Of a stretch of 23,106 bases of DNA, positions 14,171 through 21,697 are shown in pieces. The position numbers and the translations under genes were made by a program. Position 1 is the first letter of the stretch; each line of letters starts with the position of its first letter. The notes under the pieces were generated by a model, which made no database searches, was not told the origin of the DNA, and worked only from the letters and a program-made list of their open reading frames with translations. The stretch comes from DATKSS01 sp049582065 (GTDB lineage: Bacteria > Chloroflexota > Dormibacteria > Dormibacterales > Dormibacteraceae): the NCBI GenBank assembly GCA_049582065.1, contig JBAUTF010000079.1, forward strand, positions 1 to 23,106, in the 5' to 3' direction.

Positions 14171-14965
14171 GTGACCGGCGACGACTTTCGAATCTTGTTC
14201 GTCGCCGACGTCGTCGGCCACCCGGGCCGGGATGCGGTGAATGCGATCCTCCCCGGCCTCAAAAGAGAGCTTCGCCCCGACCTGACGATCGTCAACGGCG
14301 AGAACGCCGCGGGCGGGTTTGGGCTCACCGGCAAGATCGCCGCCGAGCTCAAGGGCGCCGGTGCGGATGTGATCACCACGGGCAACCATGTCTTCGCCCA
14401 AAAGGACTTCCTGTCCGAGCTGCCGAACCTCGAACGTGTCCTGAGGCCTGCCAACTACCCACCCGGGGCGCCGGGCGAGGGATCCTGCCTGGTGGAGGCC
14501 GCCGGCAGGCAGGTCCTGGTCATGAACCTGATGGGAAGGATCTTCACGGCGGAGGGCCTCGACGACCCGTTCCGGGCGGCAGACGCCATCCTCGCCGAGC
14601 ATCCCGAGGTCAGGATCGTCTTCTGTGACATGCACGCCGAGGCGACTTCGGAGAAGAGCGCGATGGGGTGGTACCTGGACGGGCGCGCGAGCGCCGTCGT
14701 AGGTACCCACACCCACGTTCCGACCGCCGACGCCCGCATCCTGCCCGGCGGGACGGCCTTCGTGACCGACGTCGGGATGGTCGGGCCGAGGGACAGCTGC
14801 ATCGGCATGGACAAGGATGTCGTGGTCCAGCGGTTCCTGACCGCGGTGCCCGCCCGCTTCCAGGTCGCGTCGGGACCCGTGACTTTCAATTCGGTACTGA
14901 TTACCATTAGTGCTCCCACTGGCCGAGCAACATCGATCCAGAGAGTCGACCGTGAACACGTTTGA
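14171..14965 (+). CDS. YmdB-family metallophosphoesterase
   Basis: This family (TIGR00282) hydrolyses 2',3'-cyclic nucleotides; in Bacillus YmdB affects biofilm and motility switching and sits beside rny. The sequence shows the dimetal ligands in VADVVGHPGR, NGENAAGGFGLT, TGNHVFAQKDF, FCDMHAEATSEKSAMGWYLD and VVGTHTHVPTADARILPGG, all close to the Bacillus protein. The length from GTG 14171 is 264 aa. GTG 14165 and TTG 14147 are also in frame, but the latter lies in the terminator T-run. No Shine-Dalgarno is seen. A TAGACT (14158-14163) just upstream could make a leaderless mRNA, but this is weak. The gene is close to spoVS downstream. Confidence 0.9.
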   Translation: MTGDDFRILFVADVVGHPGRDAVNAILPGLKRELRPDLTIVNGENAAGGFGLTGKIAAELKGAGADVITTGNHVFAQKDFLSELPNLERVLRPANYPPGAPGEGSCLVEAAGRQVLVMNLMGRIFTAEGLDDPFRAADAILAEHPEVRIVFCDMHAEATSEKSAMGWYLDGRASAVVGTHTHVPTADARILPGGTAFVTDVGMVGPRDSCIGMDKDVVVQRFLTAVPARFQVASGPVTFNSVLITISAPTGRATSIQRVDREHV

Positions 14966-14978
14966 AGGGGTTCCAGCA

Positions 14979-15260
14979 ATGACTACCGAGCGCGCTCCAG
15001 TAGAGGTGCTGAAGGTTTCGGCCACCTCTAAGCCGGTGGCCGTGGCGGGGGCAATCGCGGGCGTCATCCGCAGCAAAGGGCGAGTCGAGGTGCAGGCCAT
15101 CGGGGCCGGCGCAATCAACCAGGCGGTCAAGGCGATCGCCATTTCGCGCGGCTACGTGGCTCCGGGCGGCCTTGACCTGGTCTGCATCCCCGCGTTCATC
15201 GACATCTCCATCGACGGCGAAGAGCGCACCGGGATCAGGTTGCTGGTGGAGAGCCGCTGA
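14979..15260 (+). CDS. spoVS: Stage V sporulation protein S (SpoVS-like)
   Basis: The 93-aa protein matches SpoVS throughout: EVLKVSATSKPVAVAGAIAG, VEVQAIGAGAINQAVKAIAI, RGYVAPGGLDLVCIPAFIDI and IDGEERTGIRLLVE. It is an Alba-like small protein, possibly binding nucleic acid. In Bacillus it is needed for late sporulation, but homologues occur in many non-sporulating bacteria, so sporulation cannot be inferred. ATG 14979 has AAGGGG (14965-14970) 8 bases upstream. The gene follows ymdB by 13 bases, and its stop overlaps the proposed CTG start of miaB. Confidence 0.95.
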   Translation: MTTERAPVEVLKVSATSKPVAVAGAIAGVIRSKGRVEVQAIGAGAINQAVKAIAISRGYVAPGGLDLVCIPAFIDISIDGEERTGIRLLVESR

Positions 15261-16621
15261 CGGCAGGGTCCCCTCGGGCGCGGTCGTTCAACATCTGGAC
15301 GATCGGCTGCCAGATGAGCTCAGCTGACTCCGAGAGCCTCGCGCGGCGCTTGCTCGCCGCCGGCTACATGGAGGAATCACTCGAACGGGCTGACATCGCC
15401 ATCCTCAACACGTGCGTCGTGCGCCAGGCGTCGGAGGACCGCGTCTACTCCAAGCTGCACGAGTTGAGGGAGTGGAAGACGCCGGAGCGCACCATCGCTG
15501 TAACGGGGTGCATTGTCGCCAAAGAGGGCGATGTCCTACGCCGGCGATTCCCGCAGGTGGATGCGGTCGTGCCGATCGGTTTGTATGAGGATTTCCTGGC
15601 CGGCCTGGAGGCTCGATACGACTACTCGCAGGGCGAGGCCCTTCCGCCGCCCGGACGCACCGGCGTCAGCCACTACGTGAGGGTGATCCAGGGGTGCGAC
15701 CACAACTGCACCTTCTGCATCGTGCCCAAGGTGCGAGGCCGCGAGAGGCACCTGTCGATGGCGGCGTTGATGGAGGAGTGCCGCGAGGCGGTCGCGGCGG
15801 GCGCGAGGGAGCTCGTCCTGCTGGGCCAGAATGTCGACGACTACCGTGATCCCGACGGTGGGGGCGGCCTGGCGGCGCTCGTCCGCTCGGTCGAGAGGAT
15901 CCCCGGCCTGCGACGGCTCCGCTTCATGACCTCTCATCCTCAGGACCTGGAGCTCGAGCTGCTCGAGGTCATGGCCGCCAGCGACGTGGTTTGCCGCGAG
16001 CTCCAGCTGCCGATCCAGTCGGGCGACGACACGATCCTCAAGCGCATGGCTCGCGGGTACCAGACCCGGCACTACCGCGCGATCGTAGAGCAGGCGCGAC
16101 GGCTGATGCCGGACCTTGGGCTCGTCACCGATGTGATCGTCGGGTTCCCGGGGGAATCGGAGGCGGCGTTCATGAACACTCGAGCGCTGCTCGAGGAGAT
16201 CGAGTTCGACGTGGTCCACCTCGCTATGTACTCGCCGCGGCCGGGCACCCACTCTGCCGACCGCATGGCGGACGACGTGCCGAACGGAGACAAGCTCCGT
16301 CGCTTGAACGACCTGCTGGCGCTTCAGCGCCAGATCGCGGCGCGCAAGACCGCTCGATGGATCGGCCGCGATGTCGAAGTCCTGATCGAAGGACGCGACG
16401 AGCTCGGCCGCCCGTATGGGCGCATCAGGCAGGGCAAGCGGGCCATCGTAATGGATTCCCCGCACGGCTGCCGACCCCACGCGCAGCGCGGAGGCGGCCG
16501 AAGCGCCGCATGGGGAAAGGACAGCCTGGCGCCGGGTCAGCTTGTGAGCATGCGCGTCCTGCAGGCCAGCGCAGGCCAGATCCTGGGGTCAATCCCCACG
16601 AACTCGGACGCAACGCCGTGA
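15257..16621 (+). CDS. miaB: tRNA-2-methylthio-N6-dimethylallyladenosine synthase (MiaB)
   Basis: MiaB is a radical-SAM methylthiotransferase that converts i6A37 to ms2i6A37 in tRNA. The radical-SAM cluster is GCDHNCTFC (Cys147, 151, 154). The auxiliary cluster uses Cys18 (IWTIGCQM), Cys53 (NTCVVR) and Cys85 (VTGCIVAKEG). A TRAM domain ends the protein. Cys18 lies before the first ATG (15314), so that ATG cannot be the true start. No ATG, GTG or TTG is in frame from about 15200 to 15314. CTG 15257 overlaps the spoVS stop as CTGA and has GGTGGAG (15245-15251) upstream, giving 454 aa. The TRAM domain holds a likely insertion at about residues 401-420, encoded by a long palindrome, and an unusual C-terminal extension. 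Enzyme identity is secure. Confidence 0.93.
   Translation: MTAGSPRARSFNIWTIGCQMSSADSESLARRLLAAGYMEESLERADIAILNTCVVRQASEDRVYSKLHELREWKTPERTIAVTGCIVAKEGDVLRRRFPQVDAVVPIGLYEDFLAGLEARYDYSQGEALPPPGRTGVSHYVRVIQGCDHNCTFCIVPKVRGRERHLSMAALMEECREAVAAGARELVLLGQNVDDYRDPDGGGGLAALVRSVERIPGLRRLRFMTSHPQDLELELLEVMAASDVVCRELQLPIQSGDDTILKRMARGYQTRHYRAIVEQARRLMPDLGLVTDVIVGFPGESEAAFMNTRALLEEIEFDVVHLAMYSPRPGTHSADRMADDVPNGDKLRRLNDLLALQRQIAARKTARWIGRDVEVLIEGRDELGRPYGRIRQGKRAIVMDSPHGCRPHAQRGGGRSAAWGKDSLAPGQLVSMRVLQASAGQILGSIPTNSDATP
16457..16516. repeat. 60-bp imperfect palindrome inside miaB
   Basis: The outer arms TCCCC-N3-CGGC (16457-16468) and GCCG-N3-GGGGA (16505-16516) match. The inner arms GCCGACCCC (16470-16478) and GGAGGCGGC (16490-16498) also largely pair, and the centre is CGC-GCA-GCG (16480-16488), the same loop as in the 5988 array. 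The length is exactly 20 codons and it falls in a loop of the TRAM domain where other MiaB proteins are short. It looks like an in-frame palindromic element. Confidence 0.5.
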
Positions 16622-16637
16622 GGTCGCCGGGGACCCC
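16594..16637. repeat. Palindromic repeat arm shared with the dapL terminator, at the miaB-mutS junction
   Basis: CCCCACGAACTC (16594-16605) is the exact reverse complement of GAGTTCGTGGGG (22931-22942). Downstream, GGGGACCCC (16629-16637) resembles GGGGTCCCC (22900-22908). The sequence encodes the odd last residues of MiaB and the spacer before mutS, suggesting a dispersed repeat family. Confidence 0.45.
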
Positions 16638-16650
16638 TCAGGCCGGCGGT

Positions 16651-19143
16651 ATGACCGAGCGGATGTCCCCACCCACGACCCCGGTCATGCGGCAGTACCG
16701 GCAAGCGAAGGAGCAGCATCCTGACGGCATCCTTCTCTTCAGGCTGGGCGACTTCTATGAGATCTTTTTTGACGACGCTGAGGTCGCGGCCCCGATCATG
16801 GGCGTGACCCTCACCTCGCGGCCGCTGGGCAAGGCCGGTCGCGCGCCCATGTGCGGTGTGCCGCATCACGCGTGGCAGACCTACGTAGGGCGGCTGCTGC
16901 GAGCCGGACACAAAGTGGTGATCTGCGACCAGGTGGAAGCTGCATCGAAGAACAAGATCGTCAAGCGCGACGTCACGCGCGTGCTGACGCCTGGAACCGT
17001 CGTTGAAGACGCGTATCTGGACCCTGCGCGGCCCAACTACCTCGTCGCGGCTTGGACCAAAGGAAGCGAGGCCGGGCTCGCCGCGTGCGAGGTCTCCACC
17101 GGCGAGCTCCTGCTCTGCCAGCTGCCTGGCGAACGTCTGCGGTCTGAGCTGGAGCGACTGGCGCCCGCCGAGCTGCTGGCGCCGCCGGAGACAGAGGAAT
17201 ACCGATTTGATCCAGCCCGCGGCCAGCAGCGGCTGCGCGATGTCCTCGGAATCGCGTTCCCAGCATCGGTTGGCGCCGGTGACGCGCCACTTGCCGTCGG
17301 TGCCGCGGGAGTGATCCTCGACTACTTGAAACAGAACCAGGCGCGCGTGGCGCCGGGGTCGTTCACTGTTCGCACCTATTCCCCGGACACCACGATGCCA
17401 CTGGACTCGGCGACGGTGAGGAACCTCGAGCTGCCTGCGCTGATCGGGCTTGTCGACCGGACGCGGACCGCGATCGGCGCGCGCCGGCTCCGTGTCTGGC
17501 TCGGAGCGCCCATGCGCGACGCGGAGTCGATCGAGCTGCGCCTCGGCGCGGTGGACGACATGCTCTCATCGCCGCCGCTGCGAGACCGGCTCGAAGCTGC
17601 GCTGAAACCAGTCGGCGACCTCGAGCGGTTGGTCACCCGCGCCGCGCAGGGCCACGCATCGGCTCGCGAGCTGGTGGCGCTGCGGCGCTCGCTGGAGGCG
17701 ATCCCCGCGGTCCAGGAGGCCCTGGCGATGTTCCAGGCGCTGGTGATCAAAGAGCTCGCGGGACAGCTCAGCTCGGCGCCTGAGCTCGCCGTGCAGCTGG
17801 CCGCGGCGCTGGTCGAAGACCCTCCCGCGACCATGCGCGACGGCGGCGCGATCAGGCCTGGCTATGACGCCGACCTCGACGGCATCTCCGAGGCTTCGCG
17901 CAGCGCCCGCGAATGGATCTCCAGGCTCGAGGCCGTAGAGCGGCGGCGCACCGGGATCCGCACGTTGAAGGTCGGCTTCAACAAGGTGTTCGGCTACTAC
18001 ATCGAGGTCAGCCACGCCAACACTGCCCAGCTGCCGGCGGAGTACGTGCGCAAACAAACCCTCACCGGCGCGGAGCGCTATCTCACGCCTGAGCTGAAAG
18101 AAAAGGAAGCCGTGGTCCTCAGCGCGCAGGAGCGAACGGCGGCGCGTGAGCTCGAGATCCTGCGCGCCCTGGGCGAGGCCGTGGCGCAGTCGGCCTCGAT
18201 CCTCCGCTCCACGGCCCAGGCGATCGGCATGGCTGACGCCGTGCTCAGCCTCTCGATCGCCGCCGCCGAGCACGGCTGGAGCAGGCCCGAGGTCAGCGCA
18301 GGTCTGCGCTTGAGCATCACCAAAGGCCGCCATCCTCTCGTCGAGCAGGGACTCCCTGCCGGCGTGTTCGTCGCCAACGACCTCGAGCTGGACCCCGATC
18401 GGGAGCAGATCATCATCCTCACCGGCCCAAACATGGCCGGCAAGTCCACATACCTGCGTCAGGCGGCGGTCATCGTGCTCCTGGCGCAGTGCGGAAGCTT
18501 CGTGCCAGCAGAGCGAGCGGTGGTGGGGCTGGCGGACCGCATCTTCACCCGCGTCGGGGCGCATGACGACATCAGCGCGGGCATGTCGACCTTCATGGTC
18601 GAGATGACCGAGACCTCCTTCATCCTCAACCACGCCACTCGCGCGTCGCTTGTGATCCTTGACGAAGTGGGGAGGGGGACTTCGACCTACGACGGGCTGT
18701 CGATCGCGCAGGCGGTGGTCGAGCACATCCACGACTCGCCCAGGCTGGGCTTCCGCACCCTGTTTGCGACCCACTACCACGAGCTCACAGCGCTTGCCGA
18801 GAGGCTGCCCCGCGTGCGCAACCAGCGAGTCGAGGTGCTGGAGGAGGGCGAGAGCGTCAAGTTCCTGCACCGCGTCGTCCCTGGAGGCGCCGACCGCTCG
18901 TACGGCATCCACGTCGCCGCTGTTGCAGGCCTCCCGTCTGCAGTCATCGCACGCGCGCGGCAGGTGCTCGGTGAGCTGGAACGCCAGCGCCCCCTGGAGC
19001 CGCCCGAGCTGCAGCTGGGACTGCCGATGGATGTCGCTCCCGACCCGCTGCGCAAGGAGCTCGAGGAGATCGAGCCGGACTCGCTCAGCCCTCTCGAGGC
19101 GCTGCAGAAGCTGTACCAGCTGCGGGCGAAGCTGACCCCATGA
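16651..19143 (+). CDS. mutS: DNA mismatch repair protein MutS
   Basis: MutS detects base mismatches and small loops and recruits MutL. The N-terminal domain has the mismatch-wedge motif GDFYEIFF (Phe35, Glu37), which marks true MutS1. Core, lever and clamp regions follow. The ATPase has Walker A GPNMAGKST (592-600), Walker B VILDEVGRGTSTYDG (Asp671) and ATHYHELTAL. The C-terminus carries the helix-turn-helix dimer region (GLPSAVIARARQVL). The length is 830 aa from ATG 16651. GTG 16618, overlapping the miaB stop as GTGA, would add 11 residues, and ATG 16663 would remove 4; the choice is uncertain. The stop overlaps mutL in ATGA. Confidence 0.96.
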   Translation: MTERMSPPTTPVMRQYRQAKEQHPDGILLFRLGDFYEIFFDDAEVAAPIMGVTLTSRPLGKAGRAPMCGVPHHAWQTYVGRLLRAGHKVVICDQVEAASKNKIVKRDVTRVLTPGTVVEDAYLDPARPNYLVAAWTKGSEAGLAACEVSTGELLLCQLPGERLRSELERLAPAELLAPPETEEYRFDPARGQQRLRDVLGIAFPASVGAGDAPLAVGAAGVILDYLKQNQARVAPGSFTVRTYSPDTTMPLDSATVRNLELPALIGLVDRTRTAIGARRLRVWLGAPMRDAESIELRLGAVDDMLSSPPLRDRLEAALKPVGDLERLVTRAAQGHASARELVALRRSLEAIPAVQEALAMFQALVIKELAGQLSSAPELAVQLAAALVEDPPATMRDGGAIRPGYDADLDGISEASRSAREWISRLEAVERRRTGIRTLKVGFNKVFGYYIEVSHANTAQLPAEYVRKQTLTGAERYLTPELKEKEAVVLSAQERTAARELEILRALGEAVAQSASILRSTAQAIGMADAVLSLSIAAAEHGWSRPEVSAGLRLSITKGRHPLVEQGLPAGVFVANDLELDPDREQIIILTGPNMAGKSTYLRQAAVIVLLAQCGSFVPAERAVVGLADRIFTRVGAHDDISAGMSTFMVEMTETSFILNHATRASLVILDEVGRGTSTYDGLSIAQAVVEHIHDSPRLGFRTLFATHYHELTALAERLPRVRNQRVEVLEEGESVKFLHRVVPGGADRSYGIHVAAVAGLPSAVIARARQVLGELERQRPLEPPELQLGLPMDVAPDPLRKELEEIEPDSLSPLEALQKLYQLRAKLTP

Positions 19144-20801
19144 CGGAGCCCATTCGTCTGTTGTCTCCAGAGGTCGCGGATGCGATCGCGGCCGGCGAAG
19201 TCATCGAGCGGCCGGCATCAGTCGTCAAGGAGCTCGTGGAGAATGCGCTAGATGCCGGCGCGCGGCGCATCACGATCGACGTCCGGGGTGCGGGCAAGAC
19301 CTCGATCCGCGTCAGCGACGACGGGTCGGGGATTCCGGCGGATGAGCTGGCGATTGCGTTCATCCGCCATTCGACCAGCAAGCTCGCCAGGATTGCGGAT
19401 CTCGCCGCGATACATAGCTTCGGCTTTCGCGGCGAAGCGCTTGCGAGCATCGCCGCGATCTCGGACGTCGAGTGCGCGAGCGGAGGCGCGGTGATCCGCA
19501 TCCGCGCAGGCTCGCTGGTGGAGCAGGGTTCCGGACCGCTGCTCCCAGGTGTCGCCATCGAGGTCAGGGACCTTTTCGGCAACGTTCCCGCGCGCTTGAA
19601 GTTCTTGAAGAGCGACGCCACCGAGACGGCGGCGGTCAAAGAGGTGGTGGGCTCGTTCGCGCTGCTGCACCCGCACGTGCGCTTCCATCTCACCGTCGAC
19701 AGCCGGGCCGCCGTGAGCACCAGCGGAGATGGCGACCGCAGGCGCGCCATCGGCGCCGTCTACGGCGCACCGGTGGCGGCCGAGATGCTCGAGATCGTCG
19801 GAATGCCACTCGTCGCAGGAATGGTCAGCCAGCCGCGTCTCAGCCGGGGCAGCCGCGACGGGATGGTCATGGCCGTCAACGGGCGGCCGATCAGCGCGAG
19901 GTCGCTGATCTATGCGCTGGAGGAGTGCTACCAGGGTCGCCTCGAGCGCGGACGCCACCCCGTCGCCGTGATCGACATCGGCATCGACCCGGCGCTGGTC
20001 GACGTCAACGTGCACCCGGCCAAGAAGGAGGTCCGCTTTCGCGACGAAGGCGCCGTCTTTGGGGCGCTGCAGCGGGCAGTGCGAGCCGCCCTCGACGGCA
20101 GCGAGCCGTTCCGGTACCACGCGCTGGAGCCGGCGCCGGCCGGCGCTCCTAGGGTCGCCGGTCCCCAGATGACGCTCCACGAAGGGACCGCAACCCAGGT
20201 GGCGGTCCAGCCGAACGGCCACGCAGCCGCCGGGTCGGTGCTCCGACCGATCGGCCAGGTGGGCCCCGGTTACCTGGTGGCCGAGGGCCCCCACGGCCTC
20301 GTGCTGGTCGACCAGCACGCCGCTCACGAGCGCGTACTGTACAACCGCCTCCTGGAGCGACTGCGCGATGGACGCGGCGCCAGCCAACCCCTTCTGATCC
20401 CGCAAGCGGTCGATGTGGAGCCTGCGCTGATCGCTGCAGCGGCCGATCACCGCGCCGACCTTGCGAACCTCGGGCTCGAGTACGAGGAGTTCGGGCCGCG
20501 CAGCGTCCGGATCATCGCCGTGCCCGTGGAGATGCCGGCCGGGCGCGCGACGGCCGCGATCCAGGAGACCCTGGCGGCCCTGGCCGAGAACCGTGGTGAT
20601 GGAGCGATGGAGAAGGCGGCGGCGGCGCTCGCGTGCCACTCTGCGGTGCGGTTTGGCGACGTCCTCGACATCGCAGAGCAGCGGCGCCTGCTGGCCGACC
20701 TCGATGCGGCCGCCGAATCCGTCACATGCCCGCATGGGCGGCCGACGCGGCTTCTCGTGGAGTGGCAGGAGCTGACACGCCACTTCCGCCGGAACTACTG
20801 A
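19140..20801 (+). CDS. mutL: DNA mismatch repair protein MutL (endonuclease type)
   Basis: MutL couples MutS to strand removal. The GHKL ATPase is clear: ELVENALDAGA, DDGSGIP, HSTSKL, FGFRGEALASI and VNVHPAKKEVRF. The C-terminal domain carries endonuclease motifs: DQHAAHERVLYN (391-402), ACHSAVRFGD (498-507) and CPHGRP (530-535). In the first, the family pattern is DQHA-x2-E-x4-E, but the last Glu is Asn402 here. Asp391, His393 and Glu397 and the metal-binding Cys/His are kept, so a nicking activity, in the absence of MutH, is still plausible. The length of 553 aa is slightly short because the linker (about 325-365) is brief. ATG overlaps the mutS stop. Confidence 0.95.
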   Translation: MTEPIRLLSPEVADAIAAGEVIERPASVVKELVENALDAGARRITIDVRGAGKTSIRVSDDGSGIPADELAIAFIRHSTSKLARIADLAAIHSFGFRGEALASIAAISDVECASGGAVIRIRAGSLVEQGSGPLLPGVAIEVRDLFGNVPARLKFLKSDATETAAVKEVVGSFALLHPHVRFHLTVDSRAAVSTSGDGDRRRAIGAVYGAPVAAEMLEIVGMPLVAGMVSQPRLSRGSRDGMVMAVNGRPISARSLIYALEECYQGRLERGRHPVAVIDIGIDPALVDVNVHPAKKEVRFRDEGAVFGALQRAVRAALDGSEPFRYHALEPAPAGAPRVAGPQMTLHEGTATQVAVQPNGHAAAGSVLRPIGQVGPGYLVAEGPHGLVLVDQHAAHERVLYNRLLERLRDGRGASQPLLIPQAVDVEPALIAAAADHRADLANLGLEYEEFGPRSVRIIAVPVEMPAGRATAAIQETLAALAENRGDGAMEKAAAALACHSAVRFGDVLDIAEQRRLLADLDAAAESVTCPHGRPTRLLVEWQELTRHFRRNY

Positions 20802-21697
20802 ACGTTTCGCACCGCGTCCCGGTCATCGTCGGACCGACCGGCATCGGCAAATCGCAGCTGGCGTTCGACCTGGCAGTCGAGCTTGGCGCAGAGATCGTCG
20901 TCGCTGACTCGAGGCAGGTCTATCAGCGTCTGGACATCGCCACCAACAAGCCAAGCCCAGAGCAGCGGCGGCGAGTTCGATACCACATGATCGATTTTGT
21001 CGACCCGGCCGCCGATTTCAACGCGGCCCAGTTCGTCGAGGGCGCACGCGCGGTGATCGGCGACATCCATGCTCGCGGCCGGCTCGCGATCGTCGAAGGC
21101 GGCACCATGCTCTATGTCGACGCGCTGTGCGACGGCTTCAGCCTTGCTGGCATCCCTCCGAACGCGGAGCTGCGCGCCGAGCTCGAGCGCATGGATTTGG
21201 GCGCATTGCGAGACCGGATGCTGGCCCTCGACCATGATCCTGGCGTAGACGAGAAGAACCCGGTGCGGATGATCCGGGCCATCGAGATCCTCGAGGGCGC
21301 GGGACCGCCGCTGCGCCGGCTGCGGACGCGGACACCGCCGCCGTGGCAGCCTGTGCGAATCGGATTGACGGCAGCCGTCGAGGTGATCGACCGCCGCCTG
21401 GAAGAGCGCAGCCGCCGGCAGGTCGAAAGAGGCCTCGTCGCTGAAACGAGGGCCGCTCTCGATTTGGGCGTGCCCGCGTCGGCTGCCGTCCTCACGGGGA
21501 TTGGTTATGCCGAGGCGCTGGCCCACATCCGCGGCGAGATCAGCCTGGACCAGCTGCCGCAGGTCATGGCGCGATCGAACCGCCGGTACGCGCGTCGCCA
21601 GCTGCGGTGGTGGCGCCGCGACGAGAGGGTCAGATGGTTCGCGATCGAGCCCGATCCGCTGCCAGCTATCCTCAATTACGTGAGGGATTTCGATTGA
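20798..21697 (+). CDS. miaA: tRNA dimethylallyltransferase (MiaA)
   Basis: MiaA transfers a dimethylallyl group to A37 of tRNAs reading UNN codons, the step before MiaB. The P-loop GPTGIGKS (12-19), ADSRQVYQRLDIATNKPS, EGGTMLYVDAL and the C-terminal GIGYAEAL and SNRRYARRQLRWWRR are diagnostic. The proposed start is CTG 20798, overlapping the mutL stop as CTGA, which gives the usual short N-terminus (299 aa). The only other near start is GTG 20762; it would add 12 residues and overlap mutL by 40 bases, without a Shine-Dalgarno. Neither start has a strong ribosome site, so coupling to mutL is likely. The gene ends in a TTGA overlap with dapL. Confidence 0.93.
   Translation: MNVSHRVPVIVGPTGIGKSQLAFDLAVELGAEIVVADSRQVYQRLDIATNKPSPEQRRRVRYHMIDFVDPAADFNAAQFVEGARAVIGDIHARGRLAIVEGGTMLYVDALCDGFSLAGIPPNAELRAELERMDLGALRDRMLALDHDPGVDEKNPVRMIRAIEILEGAGPPLRRLRTRTPPPWQPVRIGLTAAVEVIDRRLEERSRRQVERGLVAETRAALDLGVPASAAVLTGIGYAEALAHIRGEISLDQLPQVMARSNRRYARRQLRWWRRDERVRWFAIEPDPLPAILNYVRDFD

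Noticed and set aside
15991..16650. Extended N-terminus for MutS reaching back into miaB
   Set aside because: The upstream part is an Arg/Pro-rich shadow of miaB; MutS homology begins only after 16651.
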